64,000 nt of DNA from Guyanagaster necrorhizus (lineage: Eukaryota > Basidiomycota > Agaricomycetes > Agaricales > Physalacriaceae). Below are positions 20,171 to 32,039 of the stretch, piece by piece (positions within the stretch are counted from its first letter, which is position 1; each line of letters starts with the position of its first letter). The stretch is from NCBI RefSeq assembly GCF_019112545.1, contig NW_025064883.1, positions 1-64,000 on the forward strand. Direction: 5' to 3'. A model generated the notes under the pieces. The model did not search any database and was not told where the DNA came from. It worked only from the letters and a program-made list of their open reading frames with translations. A program made the position numbers and the translations under genes.

Positions 20171-21859
20171 ATATATAAAAGACAGGAGATATGACAGAGA
20201 AATAAAGCCAAGATACATTGAAGGAATATAAAAAAGTTCATAAACTTTATACTCTAAAAGAACATGCACAGACCAAGATCAACACTAGCAACCAAAAAGT
20301 TCACAAACTTTATAAACATTCTTGTCTCAAAAGAAAAAGCCTCTTCCAATAGGTGAAGAACACTCAGCTAAACTTTGCAAACTTTCTAGTGTGATCAAGA
20401 ATATGATTAGACACATATAAAGCCAAATCAGATATCCAAAGTAACTATCTAATGATCAACCATATGTTACTATCAGAAAATATCAGAAAGAAGTTCATGA
20501 AAGGAAAGTTCAATAGTAAATCAATGAAAAATTGAAGTCAGAGAGAGATAATAAGTCTCTAAACTCTATGCACTTTGAAATTATAGGTCTCAATAATTAT
20601 TTTTGACTTCTGCCCTTAAGTGGGCTTTTAGTAAATCAATTATTTTAGGTTCAACAGCAGTAATTTTATCAAGAACTATCTGTTATTCACTGATATCCCT
20701 TTGTGTGCAAAGATTATATATTATACATGAACTTTCCTTTTGTCTGTGAATATTTCTTGACCTTGTGAACTTTTTCTATTAACCTTCACAGCATGTAAAC
20801 TTTTAATTCTAATAAGCACTATAGGCCTGGCCAGGCATCACAATCTCTGATCATATAAGACATACATTATTGTTAGTATATATATAGCACTTTAATGCAG
20901 CCTACAAGGTCTATCATGACATGTATACAAGATTAGCTGTGAATGTCTAAGCTTTTCATAGCTAGTATGTGAAAGAGTAATAGGCCACAGAGGACTAACT
21001 CTACATTTGGTTAGATATGTAAGGAATATTAGAAGGACTAGCATACTATTAGCTACACAAACTTTTAAATATGCAATATTTACTAAAAGCCTCACAGCCT
21101 TTAAGGCTTTATATAATAAAAAACTTCACTAGATTCACTAAGCCAGTACTATAGTTACAAAGGCTGTTTAAATGTAGTATACTTTAGTATTAGTAAAAGG
21201 ATAGTATAAGTAATATATAAGATAACATACAAAGAGGAGAACAAGCAATACCAAGACTACTCAACACCTATACTAAACTGTATATCAGTACAACACCCCT
21301 CTAATAGAACCAACTACACAGACTACCTATAGGTCAATACTCATTAACTGAGAGTGCTATAGCATCTTGACAACTCTATAGTACTTGCATACAATATTAA
21401 GCAAACTTATAAATTTGTAAAATATTGCTTTGTCTTGCTTTATTCCTAAAAATATGAAAGAGATCTGCCACCCTTATATATCATCCTTATGCTGCCTAGA
21501 TCTAACAAAAGACCTTGAAAGATAACTAAAAAACACTAACTATTTCTCTAGACTCCCACTGAAACTGCATATAGGATTCCAACAATAAAAGTTTGCATAT
21601 AGACTGTATCATCCAGTATTCAGATTCTTACACAATGTTTCTGTTATAGAAAAGTTTGTGCACATACTGTAAGTCACTGTAAACAAATTAAAGCCTCATA
21701 CCTTTAAAGCTATATCCTGCTATATCCCTTAGGAGATTAGTCACTATATAGAGGTACATAGACTAGACTTGTCTGAATTAGCCTTTAGATTCTATGCTTT
21801 GGTTTCACTTACCACAAGAGGATTGGGTTTTCTGCCTGCAAGAAGTCTCTGGCAAAACA
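20171..21859. other. AT-rich spacer without recognisable genes
   Basis: No supported ORF or RNA gene. 20240-20850 holds many copies of aaagttca/gttcacaaacttt-like words, partly palindromic. From 21120 to 21650 the sequence is rich in tagtata/actata words. Short open frames (20892-21095 minus) look like chance. It could include eroded retroelement DNA that I cannot place. Confidence 0.4.
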
Positions 21860-21947
21860 ACTTCTAGTTCATCAATACACTGGCTTCTTTCTGATCATTA
21901 TTAAAATAGATTCATCTGTCTATAAACTCTATCTTTCAACTGCCTAG

Positions 21948-22416
21948 TGTTAAGCCCAAATGACATGTGACTTAAACACATGATAAACTGACACTGTCTC
22001 ACACTTTGAACAATGATGTCAGAGTTCACTTGATATGCTATATGGCTTTGTGTCTCAAGACCTTTAGATTGGCTTGAGATAAGATAGTGAAGAAATAAAC
22101 TTTAGCTCAAAGCTGAGGATACTACAGCAAGAGCTATGCTACTTATATACTAGTTGTCATCTATCTAAAGATATAACTATCTAATTATGCATCCTAACAT
22201 TATAAAGCATTTTATCTAATGTTGTTAAGCTACCTACAAAAGGGTATTGTCTGCTATCAAGTAGTTACTGTCATGTTGAAGGACAATGACTGACTGGACA
22301 TCATTGTGATGACTAAGCCTGTCCCATAGTCCTAAGCACTGGCTAAGTGCTCTGACTAAGCAAAAATAGGAGTCAATTCCTCAAATAAAAGATAAAAAAG
22401 TGGAAAAATCATAACA
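21948..22416 (-). repeat. 3' LTR of E3 (469 bp)
   Basis: TGTTAAGCCC...ATAACA, followed by the PPT complement ttaccctctccttaagacc. Closely matches 30091-30559. The CACGTG pair has decayed to acatgtga and acacatga. Confidence 0.92.
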
Positions 22417-24420
22417 TTACCCTCTCCTTAAGACCATCATCTTGATGGCTAAATTAGGGATAAGTCCAGGCATTCTGAGAACAGATAATCTGCCCTTCTT
22501 TTCATAAGATTCATAAAGACATTGACCAATAAAATATCAGTTCAATGCCTGTTCACAGTCATGTATTGCATCATTGGTATTCATATGCTATTTGTTGACC
22601 TATTGGTTGGATTCAGATCCATAGCCTTTCTAGCTGACTAAATAATCAACTGTTATCATCATTCTACTGCCCTTTGCTTTAATTTTCCATAATTTGTGAT
22701 CTAAGACTTGGTTGACTTTGTAATGCTCTTTGTCATTGATCAAGTCTGGCAAGGGGGGTGGTGGATATTTCTGGTTTGAAAAGGCTGATGCATATTTATC
22801 ATATTGCTTTTTCATAGCCTCTATTGCTTTCTTGAGGGCTGTCTGGGTTTCAGCATAGATTTTAGCCATTGTGGCTGCAAAATCTATTGAGGCAGGTGTT
22901 ATAGTTCAGAGTCATTTAGTTTGGGTGACATTGGAATGTCATCTATAATTGACAAAGAAGAGGGTTTTCTCCATTGCTGAGTGGATTCAGTTATTATGTT
23001 GGAATGCAGCAAGTGCCAGCCATTCCACCCAGTCATCCTGTCAGTAGTTGATGAAGAGATAGAGATATTTTTCCACCTTTTGATTTACCCTTTCCATTTG
23101 ACTGTCAGTTTGAGAATGATAAGTGGTCAATGTGTTTCATTTGATATTGAGGAGTTGGTATAGGTCATCCAAGAACTTGAAGACAAATTATGGCCTCCTA
23201 TCTGAGATGACTATTTGAGGCATCCTATACTGTTAAGCCCAAGCTCCATGTGACTATCAACACATGATAAACAGTTCAGAACCTTGCACTTCAGGTTAGA
23301 CTGACTGAGTTCACTGATGTGTCAATAGAGGTGTGTAGTCAAGGCAATTGCAAGTTGCTCGAGATAGAATGGTAGAGAATAAACTTTAGTTCGAGACTGG
23401 AGTATTACAGTGAGAACTAAGCTACTTAAATACTGTTCTGTTATCTGACTATTAATAACTGTTCACAAAAGATATTGTCTGTCATAGAGCTGTTACCCCT
23501 GCTGTTGCCAGGCTCTCCACAAAAGCTGTTGTCTTGCTGTTGTGCTGTTATTGTTGCAGTGCAAGATGGGACAAAAGGAGCATTGTCTCTCTCTTTACAG
23601 CACACAGCAATGCACTAGGAGAGTAACCGACTGGGCTGCTGAGCTAAGCATTCTCACAGTCCTAAGCGCTGGCCTAAGTGCCCTGACTAAGCAGAGATAG
23701 GGGTCATTTCTGAGGAAAAAGAAAAGAAAATAGGAAAAATTGTAACACATACTTGGTATAAACCTCATCTCATAGAATTTTTGCTCACTCCTTCAATGTT
23801 AACTCCATTAAACAAGTGATTGGTATAATCACTTTTGAAAATCAATTGACTATAATGAGGATGGCATCATAGCTGTTACAGTCTAGTAATCTGGTGATCA
23901 TATCCACTGAAATGTGGATCCATGGTGATGATGAGATCTCATTTGAGTGGAGTGGTGCCACTCATGGCTGTCAAAAACTTATCTCTTTGACACACTTCAC
24001 ATACCTTGATATATTAAGTAATGTCATTGCCCATCTTGGGCCATCAATATTTCTGGAGAACAAGTTTTTTGGTTTTGGCAATGTTTAGATGGCTGGCAGT
24101 TATGTGGTCATGACATATGGTGATGATTTCACTATGAAGAGCCTGGTTCCTAAGAATATAGATCTGCCTATCATAGCAGATCATTTCTCCTTCTTTCATC
24201 ATTTCACACTCATGATTGAGTGACAGAGCTATATGTTGGTTTCACTTTTTCACATCTCTTGTAGCACTTTTGATCCATTCATGGATCTCTTTCTCAGTTG
24301 GCATTATCATTGCCTGAAAGTGTTCAGGTTTTAATAATGTGACTCTCTTATTGTCTCCTTCTCTCTGATTGTGGTTGGCCTGTCAACTGAGGAGATCAGC
24401 TTTCTTGTTTGCTGCATCAG
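22417..24420 (-). pseudogene. E3 integrase and chromodomain, with an internal in-frame deletion
   Basis: The open stretch 22869-22630 reads MAKIYAETQTALKKAIEAMKKQYDKY and then jumps directly to ASAFSNQKYPPPPLPDLINDKEHYKV and VDYLVS. Compared with E1, about 80-90 residues (the NDKVWLDTTNLHLP through NETLLTPYI block) are missing without a frame change. The integrase core lies at about 22950-23230 and 23750-23900, split by the solo LTR. The H2C2 zinc region is near 24070-24230. Multiple stops. Inactive. Confidence 0.75.
23231..23747 (-). repeat. Solo LTR of the E1 family inside E3 (517 bp)
   Basis: Begins TGTTAAGCCC, ends TTGTAACA. Target duplication tatac (23226-23230) and catac (23748-23752), one C/T difference. 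Contains the E1-type stretches ctgttgtgctgttattg and cacagtcctaagcgctggcc. No internal sequence is left, so LTR-LTR recombination removed an E1-type element here. It retains more CpG than the surrounding E3, so it is younger. Confidence 0.9.
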
Positions 24421-25560
24421 CTTTATGGTGCAGCATATATTGGTATTGGCTGAGCTCAGTTATCCATCTGGTCTGATGCTGGTTTAACTTTTGTGGCTGT
24501 CAGAAGTACTACAAGTTTTGATAGTCTGTCTAGATCTCAAAGGTTTTGACTGCACTGATCAGGTAATGCCACCATTCTTTCAGAGCAAGCATAATAGCAA
24601 GCAGCTCCTTGTCATATATTTTGTAGTTTCATTCTGTGACTGTCAAGGCCTTAGAAAGGAATGCTATGGGTCACTATTTCCTATTTTGCTCCTGGAACAG
24701 GATGGCACTAATCACTTCTTCACTGGAATCTGCCTTGATTTAGAATTTGCCTTTCTGTGTTGGGATGGCAAGTACTATGTTCTCTGTCAGTTGGTGCTTA
24801 AGGTCATTAAATGCTGATTGTTGGGATGGGCTCCAAGTCTATGGTGCATTGCCAGTCAGCTGAGTCATCAGCTGGACTATCTTGCTGTAGTCTTGGATGA
24901 ACCACTGATAGAAGTTGGTGAAACCCAAAAAGAATTGTAATTTCTTCTTCTTGGTGGGTTCCAGCCATTCTGTTACCTCTGCCACCTTGACAGGGTCTAT
25001 TCTAATGCTTCCTTTGCTGATGAAGACTCTGAGATACTTGGTTTTGAGTACCTTGAACTTGCACTTCTTGGCTTTAAGAAATAATTGGTGTTTCCTCATG
25101 AGGGTTAGTATCTGTTGGACTAGCTGACAATGTTCCCCTTTAGTTTTTGACATGATAAAGATGTCATTGAGATAAATTGTGACCTTTCTGGTGATAATGA
25201 GATCTTTGAAAATGTTCATCATCCACTGAAAAGTGGCTGGTGAGTTGGTGAGATCAAAAAATATGACTGTCAGCTCAAATAGTCCTTGGTTAGTGTGAAA
25301 GACAGCCTTCCATTTGTCATCTTCTTTGATGTGCATGTTGTTGTACCCCCAGTGGACATCCAACTTGGTGTAATATCAGATGCCATGGAGTTTGTCTATT
25401 AATTCAGAAATTAACAGAAGTAAATAACAATTCTTGATTGTCATCTTGTTGAGCCTCCAATAATCCTGTACTGGCTGGAGTTTCCTATCCTTCTTCTTGA
25501 CAAAGAAGAAGGGGGAGGCCATTGGAGATTTTGATGGTCAGATTTGTCCAGTAGATAGAT
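24421..25560 (-). pseudogene. E3 reverse transcriptase and RNase H
   Basis: A 174-codon open stretch (25363-24839) covers RT: MDVHWGYNNMHIKEDDKWKAVF, GLFELTVIFFDLTNSPATFQWMMN, the catalytic box as YLND (25174-25163) instead of YLDD, KAKKCKFKVLKTKYL, and FLGFTNFYQWFIQDYSKIV. RNase H follows down to 24440 with stops. The first catalytic Asp of the box is Asn; the preceding codon ends in C, so a CpG to CpA change explains it. Upstream [22 protein letters not shown] sequence lies at 25480-25530. Confidence 0.85.
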
Positions 25561-26430
25561 TTTTGTCCAGAAACTTGTCAAGTTCCTGTTATTTGTTATT
25601 GCTGAGCAAATACATCTTGCAGTCTAAGTTGGCATTGGCATTGGGGATCAGCTCAATGATGTGATCCTATAGCTTCAGAGCTAGTAGCTTATCAAAGCTC
25701 TCCTTCTGGAACAGGTCACAATAGTCTCATACCTATTCAGGCACCATCTCTTCAAATGTTCTTTCCTTCTTTTCTGCATTGGCCTTTGCTGCCAGATCAT
25801 TAGTATGGTGCATAGCATGAATATGTATCACATTCTGCAGGTCTATGGCAAGGATTGTTTTGCTGTTCTCTATCTCTTTATCCTATCAATCTTCAGAGTC
25901 CTTATCTGATAGTTTAAGTGGGATTTTTTAGCATTAGCATCTTGCAAAGGTGACCTATCTGGTCTTCCAGTTGATAAGCAGATTATGACAGATCAGCCAA
26001 TTATGACCAAGGAAAATTTCCTTAGTTCCTAGATTGGTTATAGCTAAATTGATTCTTTCAGAATAATCACCAATTGTGAGCCTGAGCTCAACAAATTTAG
26101 TGATTGAACCAGCTTGATTCTTAGTTCTATTTGTGTTATAGACTGAAATTGGAGCTGCTATAGCTTGAGTAGAGAGATTGTATTTGATAATGAAAGCACA
26201 ATTGATTGAGCTGCCTGTGCAGCCACTGTCAATTAGAGCAGTGACTGCATAGGTGCTGCAGGATGTGAGAGTCTCAATTTGGGCTTTGGCCAGTAGATCT
26301 CAGCCCAGAGTCTTAGATTGTCAGATGAATTTCCACAGTCCTCATAGTTTGTCAAGCCACTTCAGGGCTCAACAGTGCTCAGTCTTCTTCATTCCTTTGA
26401 TCATTTTGTTGACTACTTCTTCAGCTCAGA
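25561..26430 (-). pseudogene. E3 RT linker and aspartic protease
   Basis: ALIDSGC with DSG at 26222-26230 (minus) marks the retropepsin active site, intact here. It is followed by the conserved LAITNLGTKEIFLGHNW-like stretch near 26020-25990. 25930-25620 is the linker with HANDLAAKANAEKKE and the LFQKESFDKLLALK block. Stops interrupt the frame. Confidence 0.7.
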
Positions 26431-29400
26431 TCTTGTGGACCTAGTTTCTGAGCACAGCTTTTGTCATGGCTTCATTCTTCACATCCTTGATAGCTCACCA
26501 AGTCCATTCAGTGTTGAATAGCTTGAGCCAGCTAGTGGGACTCTCTGCCCCTGTTCAGCCCATAGGTGGTTGAGTCTGTTTCTTAGGTGATTCTTATTGT
26601 TGGATGATGAAGTCAGATATATTTGAATGCATGCATAATTTAGATATAGGTGATACTACAGAGATAGAATCAATCTGTCCAGTGCCTGTTTGTGACACAT
26701 CACTCATTACTTTGGCTGAGTCAGCAGAATTGCTCACTGCTCAGCCCTCTCTTTTACCTCCTCAATCTTTTTTTCCAGTCTGAGGGCTTTGTCTTCCTTC
26801 TGTAATTCAGCAATTAATACCTTGAGATCCTCTCAGATGTGCTTGTTCTTCTGCAGGCAGTCTCATGCTATATGGCCCTTCTGACCACAATTGAAGCACT
26901 TTCCCTTCTTCTTGAGTCAATCCACATCCATAGGCTTACCTGTTCCAGTAAATATTGTGTCTGTACCAGTTTTCTTCTCACTGTATGAGAAAGTTGAGGT
27001 TGAGCTGTTGGGCTTGGCAGACATGTTTGAACTAGAGGGGGTGATCTTCATTCCTTATCCCTGATGCTTCTGCCCTCCTGAAAAAGATAGAGTGGTTTAT
27101 TCAGCCCTCTGCTGCTGTCATTTCTTGTATATAGTCATGATGCATTCCTTCTATACATCATATCCCTTCAGGATATTCTGGCTGATGTCTGAGATTATCT
27201 TTAGATAGGAGAGCAGTACTCTCATCTTCATATATTTGACCATCTGGCTGGTGTCTGCAATGTCATCTTAGACTCTGGCAAGCTTGCTGAGTTACTCCAG
27301 CTTGTCAAAGTACTCAGTTGCCTGCTTGTCCTCTATCTTATAGTCCTTCATCTTCTGCTTATGTACCTCCTGCACCACCAGATCAGTAAACTTATTGATG
27401 ATCATTTATTTAAACACTGGCTATGAGAGCATCTAGTAGTGCTGTTGCATGATTGATCAGAATATGAAAGCTAAAAGCACCCATCATATTTTTATCTTAT
27501 CCTCCATGTGGATAGAGACAAACATCACCTTATACATGTCAAGTAGAAAGTATGAGATGAAGACTTGAAAATATTAGTTGTAGTCAGTCAGAAATCAGTC
27601 AATATTTTCAGACACTCCTCTGAAGGAGTGAGATTCCCTAATGAGAACTAGTTTGCAGTTTAAGATGGTTATATCAGCTGCCAGTGTGGTCATTGGATTT
27701 GGAATCCTACCAAACAGTGGGATATTCTAAGATATTAGTGGTCCTGGAAAAGAATGAAGAGAGCTGTCATTAACGATGGAGCCACCCAGTGACAGTGCTT
27801 TCTTGCACATGATATGCCTATTCTGGATAGTGAACCTCAATTCTATTGCTTTAGAGTTGTTGGTGTTAGGTGAAGGCATCTCTGAGGCCTTTCTGCTTCC
27901 ACTGCCTTCAGCCTTATCTGGTGGCAGCTGGCTGGCAAAGGGTCACCATATGGGTTGTATCCACAGGTTCTGATAAGGGTTCTTTGACTTGGATTGGCTC
28001 TATATGAGTTGAGATGCCATGCTGCAGATGACTGAGATAGTGAACATATATTGAGAGAATATGGTTCAGATAGAGAGTGTCATGTATATAGTCTGACTAG
28101 ATGCTACACTCAGCATCCATAGCATCAGTTCAATGTTGAATCTGGACTTATATGCTGGTAGCAGCTTTAATTAATGTCCTAAATATTTCTTGTTATAAAT
28201 AAAAATAGCTCACTCAGTGATTGCATATTGAATGATATCTATATGCTTGACCCTATTGGTGGTGGTATATCTCTGCCCCATGAGCAACATCAACCAGGTG
28301 TTATCCAACCATAGGGTGGCTGTCTCTTTCTGGTACAGCTGTAAAAATCCACCTTAACACTTCTCCTGTGTCTTCTTGGCTAACTCTTTTTTTGTTGATT
28401 GGTTTATGAATATGCTTTTCCACTCAGAGAGAGGGTCCTCCTTTTTGTTGCTGGGCTCTTTCTCATCATCTATCTTGTCTTCATCTCTTTCAAGAAGAGA
28501 ACTGTTGCATAGATCATAGATGTCTAGGTCGATCCAACTGCTGCTGCTGGGTACTGGGTCTAGCATTGCTAGGTCTGAGGTGAGGAGAAGACTCTTGCTT
28601 TCTTCACTGCTGCTCCTCTGCTTTGTTTCTTGCTGCTTCTGCCACCACTGCTCTGCAATATCAGCAGAAGTTTCAATAGAAGCAGGGTCAGAGGAAGAGC
28701 ATTGTGATGCATCTGTTCAGAATTTGCTTGAGGTCTCTGATAGAGTCAAGATGCTCATTGTCACCTCTGAGGTCTCCTCCCACACTTGGGAGGTCTCTTT
28801 CTTGGACTAGGATATTATTAGTATCAGCAATTGAGTCAGTCCTGTAAGATAGCAGGCAATCATCATTAAGATCAAGTGATGCCCTTTGGTGGATGTCATC
28901 CATGTGAATAATACCTTCAGGAGGTACTGCCCATGGGTCAGGCTTGGATATGGTGAGAGTGCTAGGTTCCTGGAATAGAGTGTCAGAAGAATTGATGAGG
29001 GTTCTATCAATAGTGGAGGAGCCAGAGCTTTCTGAGCTTCTTCTCCAGTTTGCTCTCTCTTGTGCTCAGAGGTACTGCCTGAAGAGAGTGTCCTCCCTAA
29101 CTGTCTCATACTCAATTTGTGTCTGCTCCTGGACATACTCAGCAAGGGAGTCGGTGTGTCAAATTTCATTCTCTGAGAGAAGAACTGGGTTGATAAGGTC
29201 AGTTGGTTGTACTGGGCTTAGTGGGTCTGATAGGCTTCCAGCTTGATGCATCTCATAGCATCTCTAGCACTGCTCTATTCAGTCAACAGCTGCAGCTGCA
29301 GCCTGCCAATATCTTTCTTCACCACTGTGGTAGTCAAAATATAAGTCATCCATTCTAATGACCTCTGTTCTTCCTTCTTCACTGTTGGTACTCTGGTTTC

Positions 29401-30034
29401 TGACATATAACTCAGTGGAAAAGCTCTCTCCACTGCCTGTAGGTGTTGCATATAAAGATCCATAGTTGCTATTGGATGAGGGACTTCTGTTCCCTTGAGC
29501 CACTCTAGGAGTATCAAGGGAGTCTCTGGCATGATATCTAATGCCAAGCTCAGAGAGTGCAGTTGAGGGGATGCCTCTCATCATAAGAATGTGGCTGGCA
29601 ACATCTGCATACTCAACCCACAGGATGAGTGTGTCAGGTCTTAGTCTCTGAAACCCTGTAGCCTAGAAGTTGCTATCATCTCTGACAATTGCTGTCAGGG
29701 ATTGAGATGGATATCAGTGTGTTTCTTCTCCAGAACACTGTATATACACATTCCTACAGTCAGCTTCAGGTATGGTTTCTTTCATGGGCTGAAAGGACTG
29801 TTGAGCAGAGAGAGGGATGTCATAGAAAGAGAGGTCAGAGATGACATTATGTAGAATGTGTCAGATGTGCTAAAATTCTTGATAGTGACAGATAGCTCAG
29901 ACAGTGATTGATTAGTATCTATGGCACAGCTGTATGATCACCAATAATCCTAACAATGTTCTGATAATGGAAGTAAGGAGTTCAAAGAACTCATAGATGA
30001 AGTTTGGGTCTGATAGATTGATTGCAGGGGGCAT
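26431..30034 (-). pseudogene. E3 Gag polyprotein relic
   Basis: Start codon at 30034 (minus), 56 bp inside the 5' LTR. The membrane segment follows at 30000-29930. The frame then passes through ATGFQRLRPDTLILWVEYAD (29670-29610) into the open block 29584-29279 (IRYHARDSLDTPRVAQGN), so the membrane segment and Gag belong to one polyprotein. Acidic linker at 28903-28688. Capsid-like part near 27440-27150. CCHC knuckle CFNCGQKGHIA, stop, DC near 26915-26875. All zinc ligands are present, but a CGA-type codon became TGA inside the knuckle. Confidence 0.75.
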
Positions 30035-30076
30035 TCAGTTTTTCAGCACAATTAGACTTGAGAAAGAGAAGCTAGA

Positions 30077-30089
30077 AGCTTCAAGCTAA
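30077..30089 (-). promoter_or_regulatory. Self-priming site of E3
   Basis: Minus-strand TTAGCTTGAAGCT directly after the LTR (one intervening base). The LTR holds TTAGCTCAAAGCT at 30246-30258 (plus-strand reading). The two differ only where an ancestral CG became TG in one copy and CA in the other. Confidence 0.65.
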
Positions 30090-30090
30090 T

Positions 30091-30559
30091 TGTTAAGCTC
30101 AAATGACATGTGACCTAAACACATGATAAACTGACACTGTCTTACACTTTTGAACAATAATGTCAGAGTTCATTTGATGTGCTATATGGCTTTGTATCTC
30201 AAGGCCTTTAGATTGGCTTGAGATAAGATAGTGAAGAAATAAACTTTAGCTCAAAGCTGAGGATACTACAGTAAGAGCTATGCTACTTATATACTAGTCA
30301 TTGTCCATCTAAAGATATAACTACCTAATTGTGCATTCTGACATTATAGAGCATTTTGTCCAGTGTCATTAAGCTACCTACAAAAGAGTATTGTCTGTTA
30401 TTAAGCAATTACTGTCACATCAAAGGATAATGACTGACTGGACATTATTGTGATGACTAAGCCTATCCCATGGTCCTAAGTGCTGGCTAAGCACTCTGAC
30501 TAAGCAAAGATAGGAGTCAATTCTTTGAAGAAAAGATGAAAAAGCAGAAAAATCATAAC
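30091..30559 (-). repeat. 5' LTR of E3 (469 bp)
   Basis: TGTTAAGCTC...ATAACA, paired with 21948-22416. The flank cttag (30560-30564) is the target duplication. TATA-like sequence in coding direction near 30290 (gtatataag). Confidence 0.92.
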
Positions 30560-30896
30560 ACTTAGTGCATTCATAATGTCTTTAATGAAACTCTTCTCAC
30601 ACTATATATCACCTCTGTCTTTCCTAACCAAGAATAGCTGCTACCATTCAAACTAAAACTCATTGATGATAAAGAACATTATAAGGTCAATCAGATTCTT
30701 AATCATTGACTGTAAAGAGTATATGCTTGTAGCAGCAGCTCAAGAATGATGGTCATTTACTTGGTTAGTTAGAAGAGCTATAGCTCTGAATCTAACCAAT
30801 GGGTCAATAAAAAACATATGAAGGCCACTAATGCTATATATGACTATAAACTCTTCTTAGAATGATCTATCAGAACAAGTCTTAAAAAAGAGGTAA
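30560..30896 (+). pseudogene. P3 integrase C-terminus, chromodomain and PPT
   Basis: VHNVFNETLL, LIDDKEHYKVNQILNH, MVIYLVS-like, SNQWVNKKHMKATNAIYDYK: the chromodomain end of pol with several stops. The purine tract aaaaaagaggtaa (30884-30896) is the PPT next to the LTR. Confidence 0.75.
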
Positions 30897-31343
30897 TATT
30901 ATTATTTTTTTCATTTTTCTCTCTTATTTAACCCCTATTTATACTTAGTCAGAATGCTTAGGATTGTGGAACATGCTTAGTCACTATAATAGACAGAGTC
31001 AGTCATTGTTTTTCTATAATAATAATGTCTCTCAATGACAGATAATACTCTTTTGTGGATAGCCACAACACTCCAAAACAATGAGCACTGTAAGTTAGAA
31101 AAACATAATTAGTAGGTATATATTTATCTTGCAGATAAACAGTATATAAATAGTATAGCTCTCACTGTGTATCCTCAGCTTTAAGCTAAAGTTTATTCTT
31201 TACCATTTTATCTTGAGCCAACTTGTATTAGTCTTGAGACACAACATATATAAGCATAACTAGTGAACTTGGACATAACTGTATAAACTTGATACAGCAC
31301 TCATTTATCATATGTTTAGGTTATGTGTCACTTGAGCTTAACA
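30897..31343 (+). repeat. 3' LTR of P3 (447 bp)
   Basis: Begins TATTA (decayed TGTTA) and ends CTTAACA. Contains cagtatataaatag near 31140-31153 and agctttaagctaa near 31180. Same length class as the E0 LTR, opposite orientation. Confidence 0.85.
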
Positions 31344-31522
31344 GTGTTAAAATGATATTGTTATTTGCATTCTATTTCATTATAATTATACAGATATATT
31401 TTGAGTTATTGTGTTTTTCAAGTTTCAATTTTATCTCTTTCACCAAGGTAAGTGCATCTTTTCATTTTAGTAGATATATCTTCTCCTCTAGGAACTGGAA
31501 TACTAATCTCAAGTAGTAGTTT
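31344..31522. other. Host DNA left of the P4 insertion
   Basis: Non-element sequence that continues at 62608 once P4 is removed. Ends with the AGTTT target duplication (31518-31522). A gtaagtgcatc...cattttag stretch near 31447-31470 looks like a small plus-strand intron, but no coding frame around it is convincing. Confidence 0.5.
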
Positions 31523-31981
31523 TGTTATGATTTTTCTATTTTTCTTCATATTTAACCTCTTGTTATGCTTAGTCAGGGCACTAGACCAGCACTTAGGATC
31601 ATGGGAGAGGCTTAGTCATTATAACAAGCCAATCTGTCATTGTCCTCTGATGTAGCAATAAGCTCTTAATAATGCACAATGATCTTTTGTAGGTAGTAAC
31701 AATGCTCAAAGACAAAGAGCACAAAGACTCAAACAAATACAATAGGCAGTAGTATAATTATCTTGATAAATAAACAGTATATAAGTAGGATGGCTCTTGC
31801 TGGTATAACTTCAGCTTCAAGCTAAAGTTTATTCATATCACTTCACTCTTAAGCTTTTTTGCAAAGACCTTGAAGTATAATGGTCAATAAAATACAATAA
31901 GTGAACTCTAGCATGATTGTATGAATATGATACAGTGCTAGTTTATTATATATTTTGATCATGTGTGACTTGAGTCTAACA
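31523..31981 (+). repeat. 5' LTR of P4 (459 bp)
   Basis: TGTTATGATT...TCTAACA. TATATAAG at 31778-31785 is a likely TATA box. AGCTTCAAGCTAA (31813-31825) starts 35 nt downstream, at the expected transcript start, and pairs with the site at 31983-31995. Confidence 0.92.
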
Positions 31982-31982
31982 A

Positions 31983-31995
31983 TTAGCTCAAAGCT
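31983..31995 (+). promoter_or_regulatory. Self-priming site of P4
   Basis: TTAGCTCAAAGCT one base after the 5' LTR. The complement of the LTR segment 31813-31825 reads TTAGCTTGAAGCT. Pairing was perfect if the ancestral core was CTCGAAG. Confidence 0.65.
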
Positions 31996-32039
31996 TCTGC
32001 TTCTCTTTTCTTATGCATAATAAGCATGAAGGAAACTGA

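Larger units (their letters stand above)
21948..30559 (-). mobile_element. E3: complete-structure gypsy chromovirus
   Basis: LTRs 21948-22416 and 30091-30559 (both 469 bp). Target duplication cctag (21943-21947) versus cttag (30560-30564), differing by one C to T. All domains are present in order on the minus strand: Gag with membrane segment and knuckle, protease, RT, RNase H, integrase, chromodomain. A solo LTR of the E1 family (23231-23747) interrupts integrase. Inserted into the P3 integrase end. Confidence 0.92.
21860..31343 (+). mobile_element. P3: 3' end of a plus-strand gypsy element, split by E3
   Basis: Left piece ~21860-21947 reads VYKLYLSTA then a stop. The right piece from 30560 resumes with VHNVFNETLL, exactly the integrase C-terminal junction found intact in E1 (QLPATWKIHNVFNETLL). 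The right piece ends with PPT and 3' LTR (30897-31343). Upstream of ~21860 the alignment to integrase is lost, so the left limit is uncertain. Confidence 0.75.

Noticed and set aside
21430..21560. Possible copia pol end on the minus strand
   Set aside because: Only weak resemblance with several stops and no second motif, so I left it as unassigned.
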